Shown one piece after another: positions 36,171 through 45,336 of a stretch of DNA of 64,000 nucleotides (the first letter of the stretch is position 1; each line of letters begins with the position of its first letter). Source of the stretch: Clostridium jeddahitimonense (GTDB lineage Bacteria > Bacillota > Clostridia > Clostridiales > Clostridiaceae); contig LM994670.1 in assembly GCA_000753455.2 (NCBI GenBank), positions 2,264,855 through 2,328,854 of the forward strand, in the 5' to 3' direction. The position numbers were made by a program, and so were the translations under genes. The notes under the pieces are model-generated. The model did not search any database. It saw only the letters and a list, made by a program, of their open reading frames with translations, and was not told the DNA's origin.

Positions 36171-36821
36171 TCACCCCCTTTTAATCTTAATTGCTTCTAA
36201 TAAATTATCTATTTTTCCTAAAATCAAATGTCCACTTTTAGTCAATGAAAACACTTGCCACATAACACCTAAACAAATACATAATGAATAATCTATCAAC
36301 CTTATGTCATTAGTAAACTTATAAGAGACAAAATTTATACATATTATTATTAAATATATCATCAATATCATCATAGAAATATTTCTAAGCCTATTTCTTT
36401 TTTCTATTTTTTTTATTGGTTTTGACGCACTATCTACTGGTGCTAACCTATAAACTACAAAAAATGAAATAATAAAAATAATTATTATTACACCAATAGA
36501 TATATATCTTGTAGTACTATATCTAACTAACATTCCCATTATAATACTACTAACGGTTCCAACTATTGCACACTTCTCTGGAGTGTTCGCATGTACTCCC
36601 CCAGAACTTTTCCTTAAAATGCTCACAGTAAATGATACTATTAATGCCTCTGTAGACACCCCAAGAAAAGTTCCAAATATTAATACCAAAAATATTGATA
36701 TCATCATTTGTATTAATGCAAACATTCCGTAATTTATTACACTTCTCTTCTCTTCATCCAAATCCAATTCATTTGATACTTTTATTGATAATCTATCAGT
36801 TACTTCAGATATGCTAAACAT
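36171..36821 (-). CDS. agrB: AgrB-type peptidase/exporter
   Basis: 216-aa membrane cysteine peptidase that cleaves and cyclises AgrD. H77 and C84 in SSGGVHANTPEKCA stand at the positions of the S. aureus catalytic pair. About six membrane segments. The start overlaps the end of the preceding gene by 8 nt, and agrD follows by 5 nt. The neighbouring agr genes agrC and agrA are not in this window. Confidence 0.93.
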   Translation of the reverse strand: MFSISEVTDRLSIKVSNELDLDEEKRSVINYGMFALIQMMISIFLVLIFGTFLGVSTEALIVSFTVSILRKSSGGVHANTPEKCAIVGTVSSIIMGMLVRYSTTRYISIGVIIIIFIISFFVVYRLAPVDSASKPIKKIEKRNRLRNISMMILMIYLIIICINFVSYKFTNDIRLIDYSLCICLGVMWQVFSLTKSGHLILGKIDNLLEAIKIKRG

Positions 36822-37281
36822 AAATAAACTTCTTTCTTTTTAATAAATATATATAATATCCTATAATAATAACGGCAAAAAATATTATTGAAGGTAAGCC
36901 AGCAATTGTCTTCAAAGTAGGATTAGTAAAAACATTGGAAATACCGTCTCCTAAGAACAACTTTAACACAGCAATATTTATTCCTTCTGATATAAACAAC
37001 ATTACAGCAGTAATAATTGCACACTTTATTGCCTCTATCATATTAATTTTGCAAATCATCGCAACTATAATTGTTTGAATTATTATATTCAAAATTGTAT
37101 GTACTCCATAATTTATAGGCAGCATTCTTATAATAAATACACTACCTCCTAGCAATAAACTAGCAACACTATAATTTTTCCAATTCACTTTAGTCTTAGA
37201 AAATGCATATGCTGCAAATATAAAAATAAATGCTTCCGGCAATATTCTTACAAAAAATTCAAAACCTGAAATCTTTAACAC
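36814..37281 (-). CDS. membrane protein of agr locus, sensor-like
   Basis: 155-aa protein with about five membrane segments and no soluble domain. The stretch IRMLPINYGVHTILNIIIQ resembles the membrane sensor half of clostridial GHKL-type kinases, such as AgrC, but there is no kinase domain. It overlaps agrB by 8 nt and the upstream DUF5317-like gene by 7 nt, so translation is coupled. It may sense the peptide, assist AgrB, or pair with a kinase elsewhere; this is inference. Confidence 0.7.
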   Translation of the reverse strand: MLKISGFEFFVRILPEAFIFIFAAYAFSKTKVNWKNYSVASLLLGGSVFIIRMLPINYGVHTILNIIIQTIIVAMICKINMIEAIKCAIITAVMLFISEGINIAVLKLFLGDGISNVFTNPTLKTIAGLPSIIFFAVIIIGYYIYLLKRKKFIYV

Positions 37282-37832
37282 AATATCTTCTCCCTTGTTT
37301 TACAATTAATCTTTTTAATTGAATTATATAATATTAAAAATACAAATATTCTTATAAATAAATCTCCAATACTTAATACACAGTACCCCGTGTCTATAAA
37401 ATCTGTTAAAATTTTAAGATTTGTTTGTGCATTTCCAAGTATATGTATATCATTTACTAATTCAAACGATTCTGCCTTTGCATATCCTGTTAAATATGAT
37501 AAGCTTGGAAAAACAGGCATAAAGCCTCCATTTGCTTTGATAGCAATATCATTAAGCATTCCACCGATTAATGTGAAAACCGAGCCAATAATTGCACTTG
37601 AATATAATTCATATTTTAAAATCAAAAATAGATATGTACATAAATAAATGGTCTTAGAAAATGCTAATAAGTTTATAACTTTATAATATTCGTTCCATAT
37701 TAAGACTTGTCCAGTCCAATATAACAACTCCATTATTACTACCGGATAAAATGCCCATGATTTAAATAATGGTTTTATATCATACCCCTTTAATTTAGAA
37801 ACAATAAATGCAAATATAATTGTTTCAATCAT
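37275..37832 (-). CDS. membrane protein of agr locus, DUF5317-like
   Basis: 185 aa from ATG 37832, 6 nt after GGAGGAAAT; eight more codons are open upstream without a better start. Five or six membrane segments. A repeated feature in clostridial agr loci is such a membrane protein before agrB (C. perfringens carries two membrane genes before agrBD, as here). The product resembles DUF5317; it has no recognised motif. It is the first gene of the four-gene set. Confidence 0.72.
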   Translation of the reverse strand: MIETIIFAFIVSKLKGYDIKPLFKSWAFYPVVIMELLYWTGQVLIWNEYYKVINLLAFSKTIYLCTYLFLILKYELYSSAIIGSVFTLIGGMLNDIAIKANGGFMPVFPSLSYLTGYAKAESFELVNDIHILGNAQTNLKILTDFIDTGYCVLSIGDLFIRIFVFLILYNSIKKINCKTREKILC

Positions 37833-38640
37833 ATTTCCTCCTATGTCAATATACAAATCGTTATCATAAAAGATTTGTACTTCTAATAAAAAGCATTTGT
37901 CTAAAACACTTTAACTACATTATACTGCCTATTAAATATTTTTTCCATATATTTTGTATATTTTTGTTGTTTTAATATGTATATTTTACTAAAAACAAAA
38001 AAAACTTCACATTTCAAGATTTTGTGATGCTTTTTGTACATTTTGAAGTTCTTTTGAACAATTAAAATCTTTTATAATTAATAGCGAAATGATTACATCT
38101 AATATACCTGTTATAAACTATATTAGATAAGTATAAAGCTAATAAATTATTATACTACTCCATATTAATCTTGTTTTATACATTACTTACCCTAAAAGTA
38201 ATCATAATATATCTATTGATTAATTTAAAATAATTTGATCAAAGTTCTCAAATTACACTCGTTCTTTTTCTTTTATAAATTATCAATAATATTAAGATAA
38301 TTTCCATACTTCACACTTCTATTTTTCTCATGATAAATTTGATTTAATAGAAATAACCTTGAATCCATGTAATGTTAATAATAGTCCTCTTCATACCTTA
38401 TGTAAGAAAATAGATGTTTCTTTTTATTAAATTCAAATAGGTATTGCTAATAGTGTTTTTAATATTAAAAATAAAAAAAATCCTTGTCCTATAGATGTAC
38501 ATACTAAAAGGCAATAAGTTAAGGATTTAATAAAAAACTTAAATGTTACCTTCCTAATTCTTAAAGACAAGTTATTTTCAGCTTTAAATAATTCTAATCA
38601 ATTATATATTTGGAATAAAGATAAAATAAAGGATACAAAA
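37833..38640. other. gene-poor gap with agr promoter region
   Basis: About 800 bp with no intact gene. On the minus strand a TATAAT (37919-37924) lies about 90 nt before the first agr-locus start, with only a weak -35 (TGGAAA), as expected for a regulated promoter. I do not see a clear AgrA- or VirR-type repeat. The right half holds a possible decayed coding stretch. Confidence 0.45.
38296..38640 (+). pseudogene. possible decayed coding stretch
   Basis: One plus-strand frame reads about 115 codons with only two stops (TAA at 38428 and 38515) and protein-like segments such as NPCPIDVHTKRQ and VKDLIKNLNVTFLILKDKLF. There is no start with a ribosome site and no recognised family. It may be a decayed gene or chance in AT-rich DNA. 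Confidence 0.25.
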
Positions 38641-38666
38641 AAACTGGTGATAAACTTCACCAGTTT
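38641..38666 (-). terminator. terminator of the lysine operon
   Basis: A 10-bp stem AAACTGGTGA (38641-38650) / TCACCAGTTT (38657-38666), then TTTTTTGTA on the minus strand. Confidence 0.88.
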
Positions 38667-38671
38667 TTCAC

Positions 38672-39853
38672 TTAAATTTTACTTAATATATCTCTAAACT
38701 TTTCTAAAAACTCATTAATTTCATTATAACTTATACAAAGAGGTGGTAATAATCTAATAACAGTTTTATTAGTTACATTTAAAAGTAGGTTATTATTCAT
38801 AGCATTATCTCTTATAGCTATAGCACTTTCTCCTACATCTACACCTATCATCATTCCTCTACCTCTAATTTCTTTTATCAAAGTCGGAAAGTCTTTTTTA
38901 AGCTTTTGTAGCTCATCTAAAATATATTTACTTTTCTCTCTGACTTCATCTAATAAATTAGTATTTACTACTTTATCTAAAACAAATTCTCCTGCTGCAC
39001 AAGCTACTGGATTCCCTCCAAAAGTACTTCCATGATCACCTATCTTTAAAACTTCTTCTAATCTTTCACTAACTAATATTGCTCCTAAAGGCAATCCCCC
39101 GCCTATAGATTTAGCTAATGTAACTACATCAGGAGTAAAGTTATATTTTTCAAAAGCAAATAAATCTCCACTTCTTCCTATTCCGGTTTGAATTTCATCT
39201 ATAACAATTAAGAAATTATATATTTTTGACAACTTTACTACTTCATTTATAAATTCCTGAGATACTTCTACAATTCCACCCTCACCTTGAATAACCTCTA
39301 AAAATACTGCACAAGTATTTTCACTTACACACTCTCTTAAAGATTCTATATTATTAAATTCAAAATAATTAACACCAGAAAGTAATGGTTTAAAATCTTT
39401 TTGATATTTTTCTTGGCCTGTTAATGTAAGCCCACCACAAGTTCTTCCATGAAATGAATTTAACGCAGATAATATTTCAACTTTATCTTCATTAATGCTT
39501 CTTCCATATTTCCTACATAATTTAAGTGCTCCTTCATTAGCTTCTGTTCCTGAGTTTGAAAAATATACCTTTGATGCAAAAGAGTTATCTACTAATAGTT
39601 TAGCTAGATTCACCGTTGGCTCTGACACAAAATAGTTTGATAGATGTATATATTTATCAACTTGATTTTTTATTGCTTTAGCAATCCCCTTATCATAACC
39701 TAAATTATTTACAGATATACCACTATACATATCCAAATATTTATTATTATCTTTATCATAAAGATATACCCCTTCAGCTCTTTCAACTTCCAGGTTTAAT
39801 CTATTATAGAGATTCAGTATATATTTTTTATCATTTTCATGCAAAGACCCCAT
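38672..39853 (-). CDS. acetylornithine-type aminotransferase (N-acetyl-diaminopimelate step)
   Basis: 393-aa PLP-dependent class III aminotransferase. The PLP lysine is in VVTLAKSIGGGLPLGA, the loop SGTEANEGALKLCRKYG binds PLP, and GDHGSTFGGNPVACAA is typical of the ArgD group. It resembles ArgD, but it sits in a pathway with DapH and an N-acetyl-diaminopimelate deacetylase, so its job is most likely transamination of N-acetyl-2-amino-6-oxopimelate to N-acetyl-LL-DAP (PatA-like). The first gene of the pathway is at the other end of the operon; this is the last gene before the terminator. The start ATG follows GGGGG. Confidence 0.9.
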   Translation of the reverse strand: MGSLHENDKKYILNLYNRLNLEVERAEGVYLYDKDNNKYLDMYSGISVNNLGYDKGIAKAIKNQVDKYIHLSNYFVSEPTVNLAKLLVDNSFASKVYFSNSGTEANEGALKLCRKYGRSINEDKVEILSALNSFHGRTCGGLTLTGQEKYQKDFKPLLSGVNYFEFNNIESLRECVSENTCAVFLEVIQGEGGIVEVSQEFINEVVKLSKIYNFLIVIDEIQTGIGRSGDLFAFEKYNFTPDVVTLAKSIGGGLPLGAILVSERLEEVLKIGDHGSTFGGNPVACAAGEFVLDKVVNTNLLDEVREKSKYILDELQKLKKDFPTLIKEIRGRGMMIGVDVGESAIAIRDNAMNNNLLLNVTNKTVIRLLPPLCISYNEINEFLEKFRDILSKI

Positions 39854-39882
39854 ATTTATGCCCCCTTATAGTATAAAATATT

Positions 39883-40593
39883 TTATCTTAAATCCTCTAA
39901 AATTCTAGTCTTATCTGCTGTTTTATCATCTTTTTCCTTAATAACTTTTGCTGGTGTTCCTGCAACAACAGTATTTTGTTCAACATCATTTATAACTACT
40001 GAACCTGCTGCTACTACTGCTCCTTTACCTATTTTTACTCCCTCCAATATAACTGCATTAGCACCTATCATAGCATAATCTTCTACTATTACTGGCGTTT
40101 TACTTGGTGGTTCTAACACTCCTGCAATTACAGCTCCAGCACCAACATGAACATTTTTACCAATAGTTCCTCTTGCTCCTACTACTGCATTCATATCAAT
40201 CATTGTATTTTCTCCAATTTCAGCACCTATATTTATAACTGCCCCCATCATAATTACAGCATTTTTACCAATACTTACTCTATCCCTAATGATTGCCCCT
40301 GGTTCAATCCTAGCTTCAATATTTTTCATATCTAGCATAGGAATGGCTGAGTTCCTTCTATCATTCTCTAATTCATAATATTCTATTTTTTCTTCATTAC
40401 TTTCTAATATTGACTTTATAATTTCATACTCTCCAAAAACTATTCTTGAGTCTCCACATCCAAAAACTTTACAATTAATAAAATCTATATTATCCATATC
40501 TCCTTTTATGTATAACTTAACTGGTGTAACCTTCTTTACTTCCTTTATAAATCTAGCAATTTCATATGGATCTGTAAGATTATTATTCATCAT
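39883..40593 (-). CDS. dapH: tetrahydrodipicolinate N-acetyltransferase
   Basis: 236-aa acetyl-CoA-dependent enzyme that acetylates tetrahydrodipicolinate in the acetyl branch of DAP synthesis. N-terminal alpha/beta domain (about 1-90), then left-handed beta-helix hexapeptide repeats ([20 protein letters not shown] onward, and [20 protein letters not shown]), then the C-terminal [10 protein letters not shown]. The succinyl form (DapD) lacks this layout. The ATG lies about 9 nt after AAGGAAG. It sits between dapB and the aminotransferase, completing the acetyl pathway. Confidence 0.95.
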   Translation of the reverse strand: MMNNNLTDPYEIARFIKEVKKVTPVKLYIKGDMDNIDFINCKVFGCGDSRIVFGEYEIIKSILESNEEKIEYYELENDRRNSAIPMLDMKNIEARIEPGAIIRDRVSIGKNAVIMMGAVINIGAEIGENTMIDMNAVVGARGTIGKNVHVGAGAVIAGVLEPPSKTPVIVEDYAMIGANAVILEGVKIGKGAVVAAGSVVINDVEQNTVVAGTPAKVIKEKDDKTADKTRILEDLR

Positions 40594-40620
40594 ATCTTTT
40601 CTTCCTTTCTATCAATGATA

Positions 40621-41376
40621 TTAATTCATTAAATTTTCCATTTTATATAAACCATTTTCTTTGTTAACTATAAACTTTGCTGCTTTAACTGCTCCGCTTG
40701 CAAAAATATTTTTAGATAAAGCAGTATGCTTAACTTCTACTATTTCATCTAATCCTGCAAAAATTACAGTATGCTCTCCTGGAATAGTTCCACCTCTAAT
40801 AGCATGAATACCTATTTCATTTCCTTCCCTTTTAGCACTTTTACCTTCTCTTCCATATTTATATTCCATACTATTATCTAACTCTTCATTAATAGCATCT
40901 GCAATCATTAGAGCTGTTCCACTAGGTGCATCAACTTTTTTATTATGATGTTTTTCTATTATCTCAATATCAAAATTATCTTGTAGTGCTAAAGCTGCCT
41001 TTTTAACTAAATCTATTAATAAATTCACCCCTATTGACATGTTAGCTGATTTAAAAATAGGAATATTCTTTGATGCATCCTCTATTTTTTTATCGTCCTC
41101 AATATTTAATCCTGTAGTTGCTATTACTATTGGAGTATTATTTTTTTCTCCATAAGTTAATATATCCTCTAAGCAACTTGGATGTGAAAAATCTATTATT
41201 ACGTCAGCTTTATCTTTAAAATCAAATATATTATCATAAACTCTATAGCTATTTGAATATCTATCCTTATATTTATCTATTCCTACAACTATCTCTACAT
41301 CTTCACTTTCTGAAGCAACTTTTGTTATAGCTCTTCCCATAGCTCCATTACAACCACTTAATATTATCTTTAACAT
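40621..41376 (-). CDS. dapB: 4-hydroxy-tetrahydrodipicolinate reductase
   Basis: 251 aa from ATG 41376, which follows GGGGGAAATA; the frame is open nine codons further up but that would overlap dapA. NAD(P)H-binding GCNGAMGRAI lies at the start, and the catalytic EKHHNKKVDAPSGTA is intact. It reduces hydroxy-tetrahydrodipicolinate in lysine and DAP synthesis. It begins one nucleotide after the stop of dapA, so translation is coupled. Confidence 0.96.
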   Translation of the reverse strand: MLKIILSGCNGAMGRAITKVASESEDVEIVVGIDKYKDRYSNSYRVYDNIFDFKDKADVIIDFSHPSCLEDILTYGEKNNTPIVIATTGLNIEDDKKIEDASKNIPIFKSANMSIGVNLLIDLVKKAALALQDNFDIEIIEKHHNKKVDAPSGTALMIADAINEELDNSMEYKYGREGKSAKREGNEIGIHAIRGGTIPGEHTVIFAGLDEIVEVKHTALSKNIFASGAVKAAKFIVNKENGLYKMENLMN

Positions 41377-41377
41377 A

Positions 41378-42268
41378 TTATTTCCCCCATTTCTTAACAC
41401 CATACTCTTTCATAGCATTTATTAATATACTCCTATTATTATCCTCCATATTTGTTAATGGTAATCTTAAATTCCCTACGTTCATTCCTAAAACATTCAT
41501 AGCTGTTTTAATAGGAATTGGATTAACTTCTATAAATAATGAATTGATTAAGTCTAACATTTTTAACTGAATATTCTTAGATTCTAAAACATCACCATTT
41601 ATAAATTTAGTTACAATTTCATGAGTTTCTTTAGGTAATATATTTGCTACTACAGAAATAACACCTTTACCACCTAATGATAAGATTGGAACTATCATAT
41701 CATCGTTTCCACTATAAATATAGAAATCATCCCCACATAATTTAGCTATTTCAGCTACTTGTGATATATTTCCACTAGCCTCTTTTATAGCTTTTATATT
41801 TTCAACCTTAGAAAGTTCATATACAGTTTTAGGCAGTATATTAACTCCAGTTCTTCCTGGTACATTGTAAAGAATTATTGGTATATTCACAGAAGATGCT
41901 ATTGCTTTATAATGTTCTATTAATCCTTTTTGTGTTGCTTTATTATAGTATGGAGTTACTAATAAAAGTCCATCAACGCCTACTTCTTCTGCATATTTAC
42001 TTAGCTCTATAGAATAACTAGTATTGTTTCCTCCTGTACCTGCAATTACCGGAATTCTATTTCTAACTTTTTCTACAGTGAACTTTATAGTTTCTTTTTT
42101 CTCGCAATCACTCATAGTTGATGATTCTCCAGTAGTTCCACATATTATTATAGAATCTGTATTGTTTTCTATATGAAACTCTATAAGCTCAGACAATTTA
42201 TCATAATCAACTTTATTATTCTTAAACGGAGTAACTAATGCAACTCCTGATCCTTCAAATAAACTCAT
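41378..42268 (-). CDS. dapA: 4-hydroxy-tetrahydrodipicolinate synthase
   Basis: 296-aa TIM-barrel aldolase that condenses pyruvate with aspartate semialdehyde. The Schiff-base lysine is in IKAIKEASG; the tyrosine in YNVPGRTGVNI and the GTTGEST loop are conserved. ATG follows GGGGGAAGGAAT. It is coupled to dapB and preceded by asd with a 19-nt gap. Confidence 0.96.
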   Translation of the reverse strand: MSLFEGSGVALVTPFKNNKVDYDKLSELIEFHIENNTDSIIICGTTGESSTMSDCEKKETIKFTVEKVRNRIPVIAGTGGNNTSYSIELSKYAEEVGVDGLLLVTPYYNKATQKGLIEHYKAIASSVNIPIILYNVPGRTGVNILPKTVYELSKVENIKAIKEASGNISQVAEIAKLCGDDFYIYSGNDDMIVPILSLGGKGVISVVANILPKETHEIVTKFINGDVLESKNIQLKMLDLINSLFIEVNPIPIKTAMNVLGMNVGNLRLPLTNMEDNNRSILINAMKEYGVKKWGK

Positions 42269-42287
42269 ATTCCTTCCCCCTATACTC

Positions 42288-43280
42288 TTAAATTTCTTTC
42301 ACTAATATTTCTGCTATTTGCACCGTATTAGTAGCAGCACCTTTTCTTATATTGTCAGCCACCACCCATAAATTTAATCCACTTTCTAAACTATAATCTC
42401 TTCTTATTCTTCCTACAAAAACTTCATCTTTTCCTTCACAATTTATAGACATTGGATAAATGTTATTTTTAACATCATCTTGAAGAATAATTCCTTCTGC
42501 ATTATTAAAAAGTTCAAATACATCTTCTAATTTAAATTCCTTTTCAAACTCTACATTTATAGAAATGCTATGGCCATACTTTACAGGCACCCTAACAGTA
42601 GTAGCTGTAATTCTTAAGTCATAATCATTTAATATCTTCTTAGTTTCCTCTATCATTTTTATCTCTTCTTTTGTATAGCCATTATCCATAAAATTATCTA
42701 TATGAGGAAGACAATTATATGCAATTTTATAAGGGTATTTTTTGTTTTCTCCACCTTTAACTGTATTATCTAAATCTTCTATTCCTCCAACACCTGATCC
42801 TGATACTGCTTGATAAGTAGAATATACAATCCTTTTTATCTTATAAGCATCATGTAAAACCTTTAGAGGTACTACAGATTGAATTGTTGAGCAATTCGGA
42901 TTTGCTATTATCCCACTATTCCACTTTACATCATCAGGATTTACCTCAGGTACTACAAGCGGAATATCTTTATCCATTCTCCAAGCACTGCTATTATCAA
43001 CAACTATAACTCCATTTTCTTTAGCTATTGGAGCGTATTTTTTGCTTATTTCTGCTCCTGCTGAAAATAAGGCAATATCTATATCTCTTTTAAAAGAATC
43101 TTCGTTTAACTCTTCAACTATAATATCTCTGTCTAAAAATTTCACATTCTTACCAGCTGATTTTCTTGATGCAAACAAATATAAATTATCTATAGGAAAC
43201 TTTCTTTCCTCTAAAACTTTTAAAAAGGTTCTTCCAACCATTCCAGTTGCACCAACTATCGCTACATTTGCTTTTTTCAT
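42288..43280 (-). CDS. asd: aspartate-semialdehyde dehydrogenase
   Basis: 330 aa from ATG 43280, which is preceded by GGGGTGGG; a GTG four codons upstream would be inside that site. Reduces aspartyl phosphate to aspartate semialdehyde. NADP motif VAIVGATGMVGRTFL lies at the start; the catalytic cysteine is in NPNCSTIQ and the catalytic His in RVPVKYGHSISI. It is one of the enzymes shared by lysine, threonine and methionine synthesis. Confidence 0.95.
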   Translation of the reverse strand: MKKANVAIVGATGMVGRTFLKVLEERKFPIDNLYLFASRKSAGKNVKFLDRDIIVEELNEDSFKRDIDIALFSAGAEISKKYAPIAKENGVIVVDNSSAWRMDKDIPLVVPEVNPDDVKWNSGIIANPNCSTIQSVVPLKVLHDAYKIKRIVYSTYQAVSGSGVGGIEDLDNTVKGGENKKYPYKIAYNCLPHIDNFMDNGYTKEEIKMIEETKKILNDYDLRITATTVRVPVKYGHSISINVEFEKEFKLEDVFELFNNAEGIILQDDVKNNIYPMSINCEGKDEVFVGRIRRDYSLESGLNLWVVADNIRKGAATNTVQIAEILVKEI

Positions 43281-43310
43281 TTTATATCCCACCCCAATTA
43301 ATTCTAATAT

Positions 43311-44459
43311 TTAATAAATATTCAACCCTTCACAAATTCTATTGTAAAGTTCTATTCCTTCTAACAAAACCTCTTCATTAAAGTTAAACTTCGAGCTATG
43401 AAGCTGATGTGTATATCCTAACTCCTCATTTTTTACTCCTAACATAAAAAACAAACTCGGTACTGATTCTTGATAATAAGCAAAGTCTTCCGCCAACATC
43501 ATAGGATCAATTTCTACTACTTTTTCTTCTGGTAAAAACTTAATTATACTTCTCAATAACTTCCTATCATTTCTTACTGCTGGATACATATCTCTAAACT
43601 CAAGATTTATATTTACATTAAACATTACTTCAAGGCCTTTAGTAACATCTCTCATTCTATTTTTAATCTTTGAATAAACCTCTTTATCAAAAGCTCTTAA
43701 TGTTCCTTCTAACCTAATATTTTCTGCAATTATATTACGTCTTTCTCCTCCATTTATAGTACCTATAGTTAAAACAGCGCCTTCTATAGGATTAATATTT
43801 CTACTTATTATGCTTTGGAAAGAATTAATTAATTGAGCAGCTACTATTATTCCATCATTAGCTTTATGTGGTACAGCTCCATGTCCGCTCTGTGCTTTTA
43901 TATCTATATCAAACTCAGCAGTTTGTGCCATCATTGCGCCTGGCTTTATACCTATTTCCCCTTCATTTAATCCAGGAAATAAATGTAGTCCAAAAACATG
44001 CTTTATATTATACTGCTCTAAAATTCCTTCCTTAACAATAATCTCTGCTCCACCTGGTCCTTCTTCAGCAGGTTGAAATATAAATAATATTCCTTTATTC
44101 AACGACTTAATTGTAGCTATATAGTGAGCAAATCCTAATAATATAGCCATATGTCCATCATGTCCACAAGCATGCATATAATCATAGTTTTCCGATTCAA
44201 ACTCTACATTAGTTTCCTCTAAAATTTTCAAACCATCCATATCAGCTCTAAACGCTATTGACTCTTCGATATTTTCTCCTGCCATAAACGCTATAAGTCC
44301 TGTTTTGGCTACTGATCTTACTTCATACCCAAAGCTCTCTAATTTTTCTCTTATATATCTAGAGGTATCTACTTCACAAAATCCAACTTCAGGCATTTTA
44401 TGCAATTCTCTTCTATATATTCTTAGTTCATCAATATATCTATTCTTCTCAAAAACCAC
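43311..44459 (-). CDS. M20-family N-acetyldiaminopimelate deacetylase
   Basis: 382-aa dinuclear-metal hydrolase. Metal and catalytic residues: HACGHDGHMA, PAEEGPGGAEIIV, GLHLFPG and MLAEDFAYY. It closely resembles the aminoacylase/hippurate hydrolase branch, and the operon context fits removal of the acetyl group from N-acetyl-LL-DAP. The start is a GTG about 9 nt after AAAGGA, weaker than its neighbours. It lies between dapF and asd. Confidence 0.85.
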   Translation of the reverse strand: MVFEKNRYIDELRIYRRELHKMPEVGFCEVDTSRYIREKLESFGYEVRSVAKTGLIAFMAGENIEESIAFRADMDGLKILEETNVEFESENYDYMHACGHDGHMAILLGFAHYIATIKSLNKGILFIFQPAEEGPGGAEIIVKEGILEQYNIKHVFGLHLFPGLNEGEIGIKPGAMMAQTAEFDIDIKAQSGHGAVPHKANDGIIVAAQLINSFQSIISRNINPIEGAVLTIGTINGGERRNIIAENIRLEGTLRAFDKEVYSKIKNRMRDVTKGLEVMFNVNINLEFRDMYPAVRNDRKLLRSIIKFLPEEKVVEIDPMMLAEDFAYYQESVPSLFFMLGVKNEELGYTHQLHSSKFNFNEEVLLEGIELYNRICEGLNIY

Positions 44460-44484
44460 TTAAACACATCCTTTAATTATTTTC

Positions 44485-45318
44485 CTATATAAATTCATAT
44501 TCTCCCTTGCAAATAAACTCTGCTGATCCTGTCATAAAAATCTCTTCATCTTTTTGTTCAATTATAAGATTTCCACCTAAAACTTTCACATTTATCTTAT
44601 TAGCACAATCTTTTAACATTGAACTTATTACAGCTGATGATGCAGCACCTGTTCCACAAGCAAGAGTAATTCCAACTCCTTTTTCCCATGTTATTACTTC
44701 AATATTTTCTTTATCTATAACTTTACAAAAATTCACGTTAGTTTTTATAGGAAATATCTTATTATGTTCTATTGCATGTCCATTTTTTTTAATATCAATA
44801 TCACTAAAATCTTTAACAAACAGTATCGTATGAATAGTTCCAACTACTAAAGAACTTATTTCTAAATTAGTTCCTTCTACATTTATTTCTTCATTAATAA
44901 AATATTTATTATTATTACTTCTTGGTATTTCATTTGACAAGAATACAGCCTTACCTAAATTTACTTTTACAAAGGTAACCTTATTATTCTCTACTATAAC
45001 CTCTGGCTTCATAATTCCAGCTAAAGTCTCCACAGTAAACTTCTTCTTATCTACAAGTCTATTCTCGTAAACAAACTTTGAAAAACATCTTATTCCGTTC
45101 CCACACATACTAGCTATAGATCCATCTGCATTATAAAACTTCATCCTTATATCAGCCTTAGTTGATTCTGATATTATTATCATTCCATCTGCACCAATTC
45201 CAAAATGCCTATCACAAACTTTCTTAGCTAATATACTATAATCATCAATACTTAAATCACTTTCATTAAAAATTATAAAATCATTTCCTGTTCCATGAAA
45301 TTTTTGAAACTTAATCAT
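44485..45318 (-). CDS. dapF: diaminopimelate epimerase
   Basis: 277-aa cofactor-independent epimerase that turns LL-DAP to meso-DAP, used for peptidoglycan and lysine. The two catalytic cysteines are in CGNGIRCF and ACGTGAASS. N-terminal FQKFHGTGNDFI is diagnostic. The ATG follows GGTGGGG. It is 19 nt downstream of the aspartokinase. Confidence 0.96.
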   Translation of the reverse strand: MIKFQKFHGTGNDFIIFNESDLSIDDYSILAKKVCDRHFGIGADGMIIISESTKADIRMKFYNADGSIASMCGNGIRCFSKFVYENRLVDKKKFTVETLAGIMKPEVIVENNKVTFVKVNLGKAVFLSNEIPRSNNNKYFINEEINVEGTNLEISSLVVGTIHTILFVKDFSDIDIKKNGHAIEHNKIFPIKTNVNFCKVIDKENIEVITWEKGVGITLACGTGAASSAVISSMLKDCANKINVKVLGGNLIIEQKDEEIFMTGSAEFICKGEYEFI

Positions 45319-45336
45319 TTCTTTTGCCCCACCATC

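Noticed and set aside
37857-38060. VirR- or AgrA-type repeats upstream of the agr locus
   Set aside because: Imperfect AACTTCA/TGAAGTT pairs are visible, but no spaced direct repeats of the known form could be shown.
38421-38520. Transposase or insertion-sequence remnant
   Set aside because: No terminal repeats or recognisable transposase motif could be seen.
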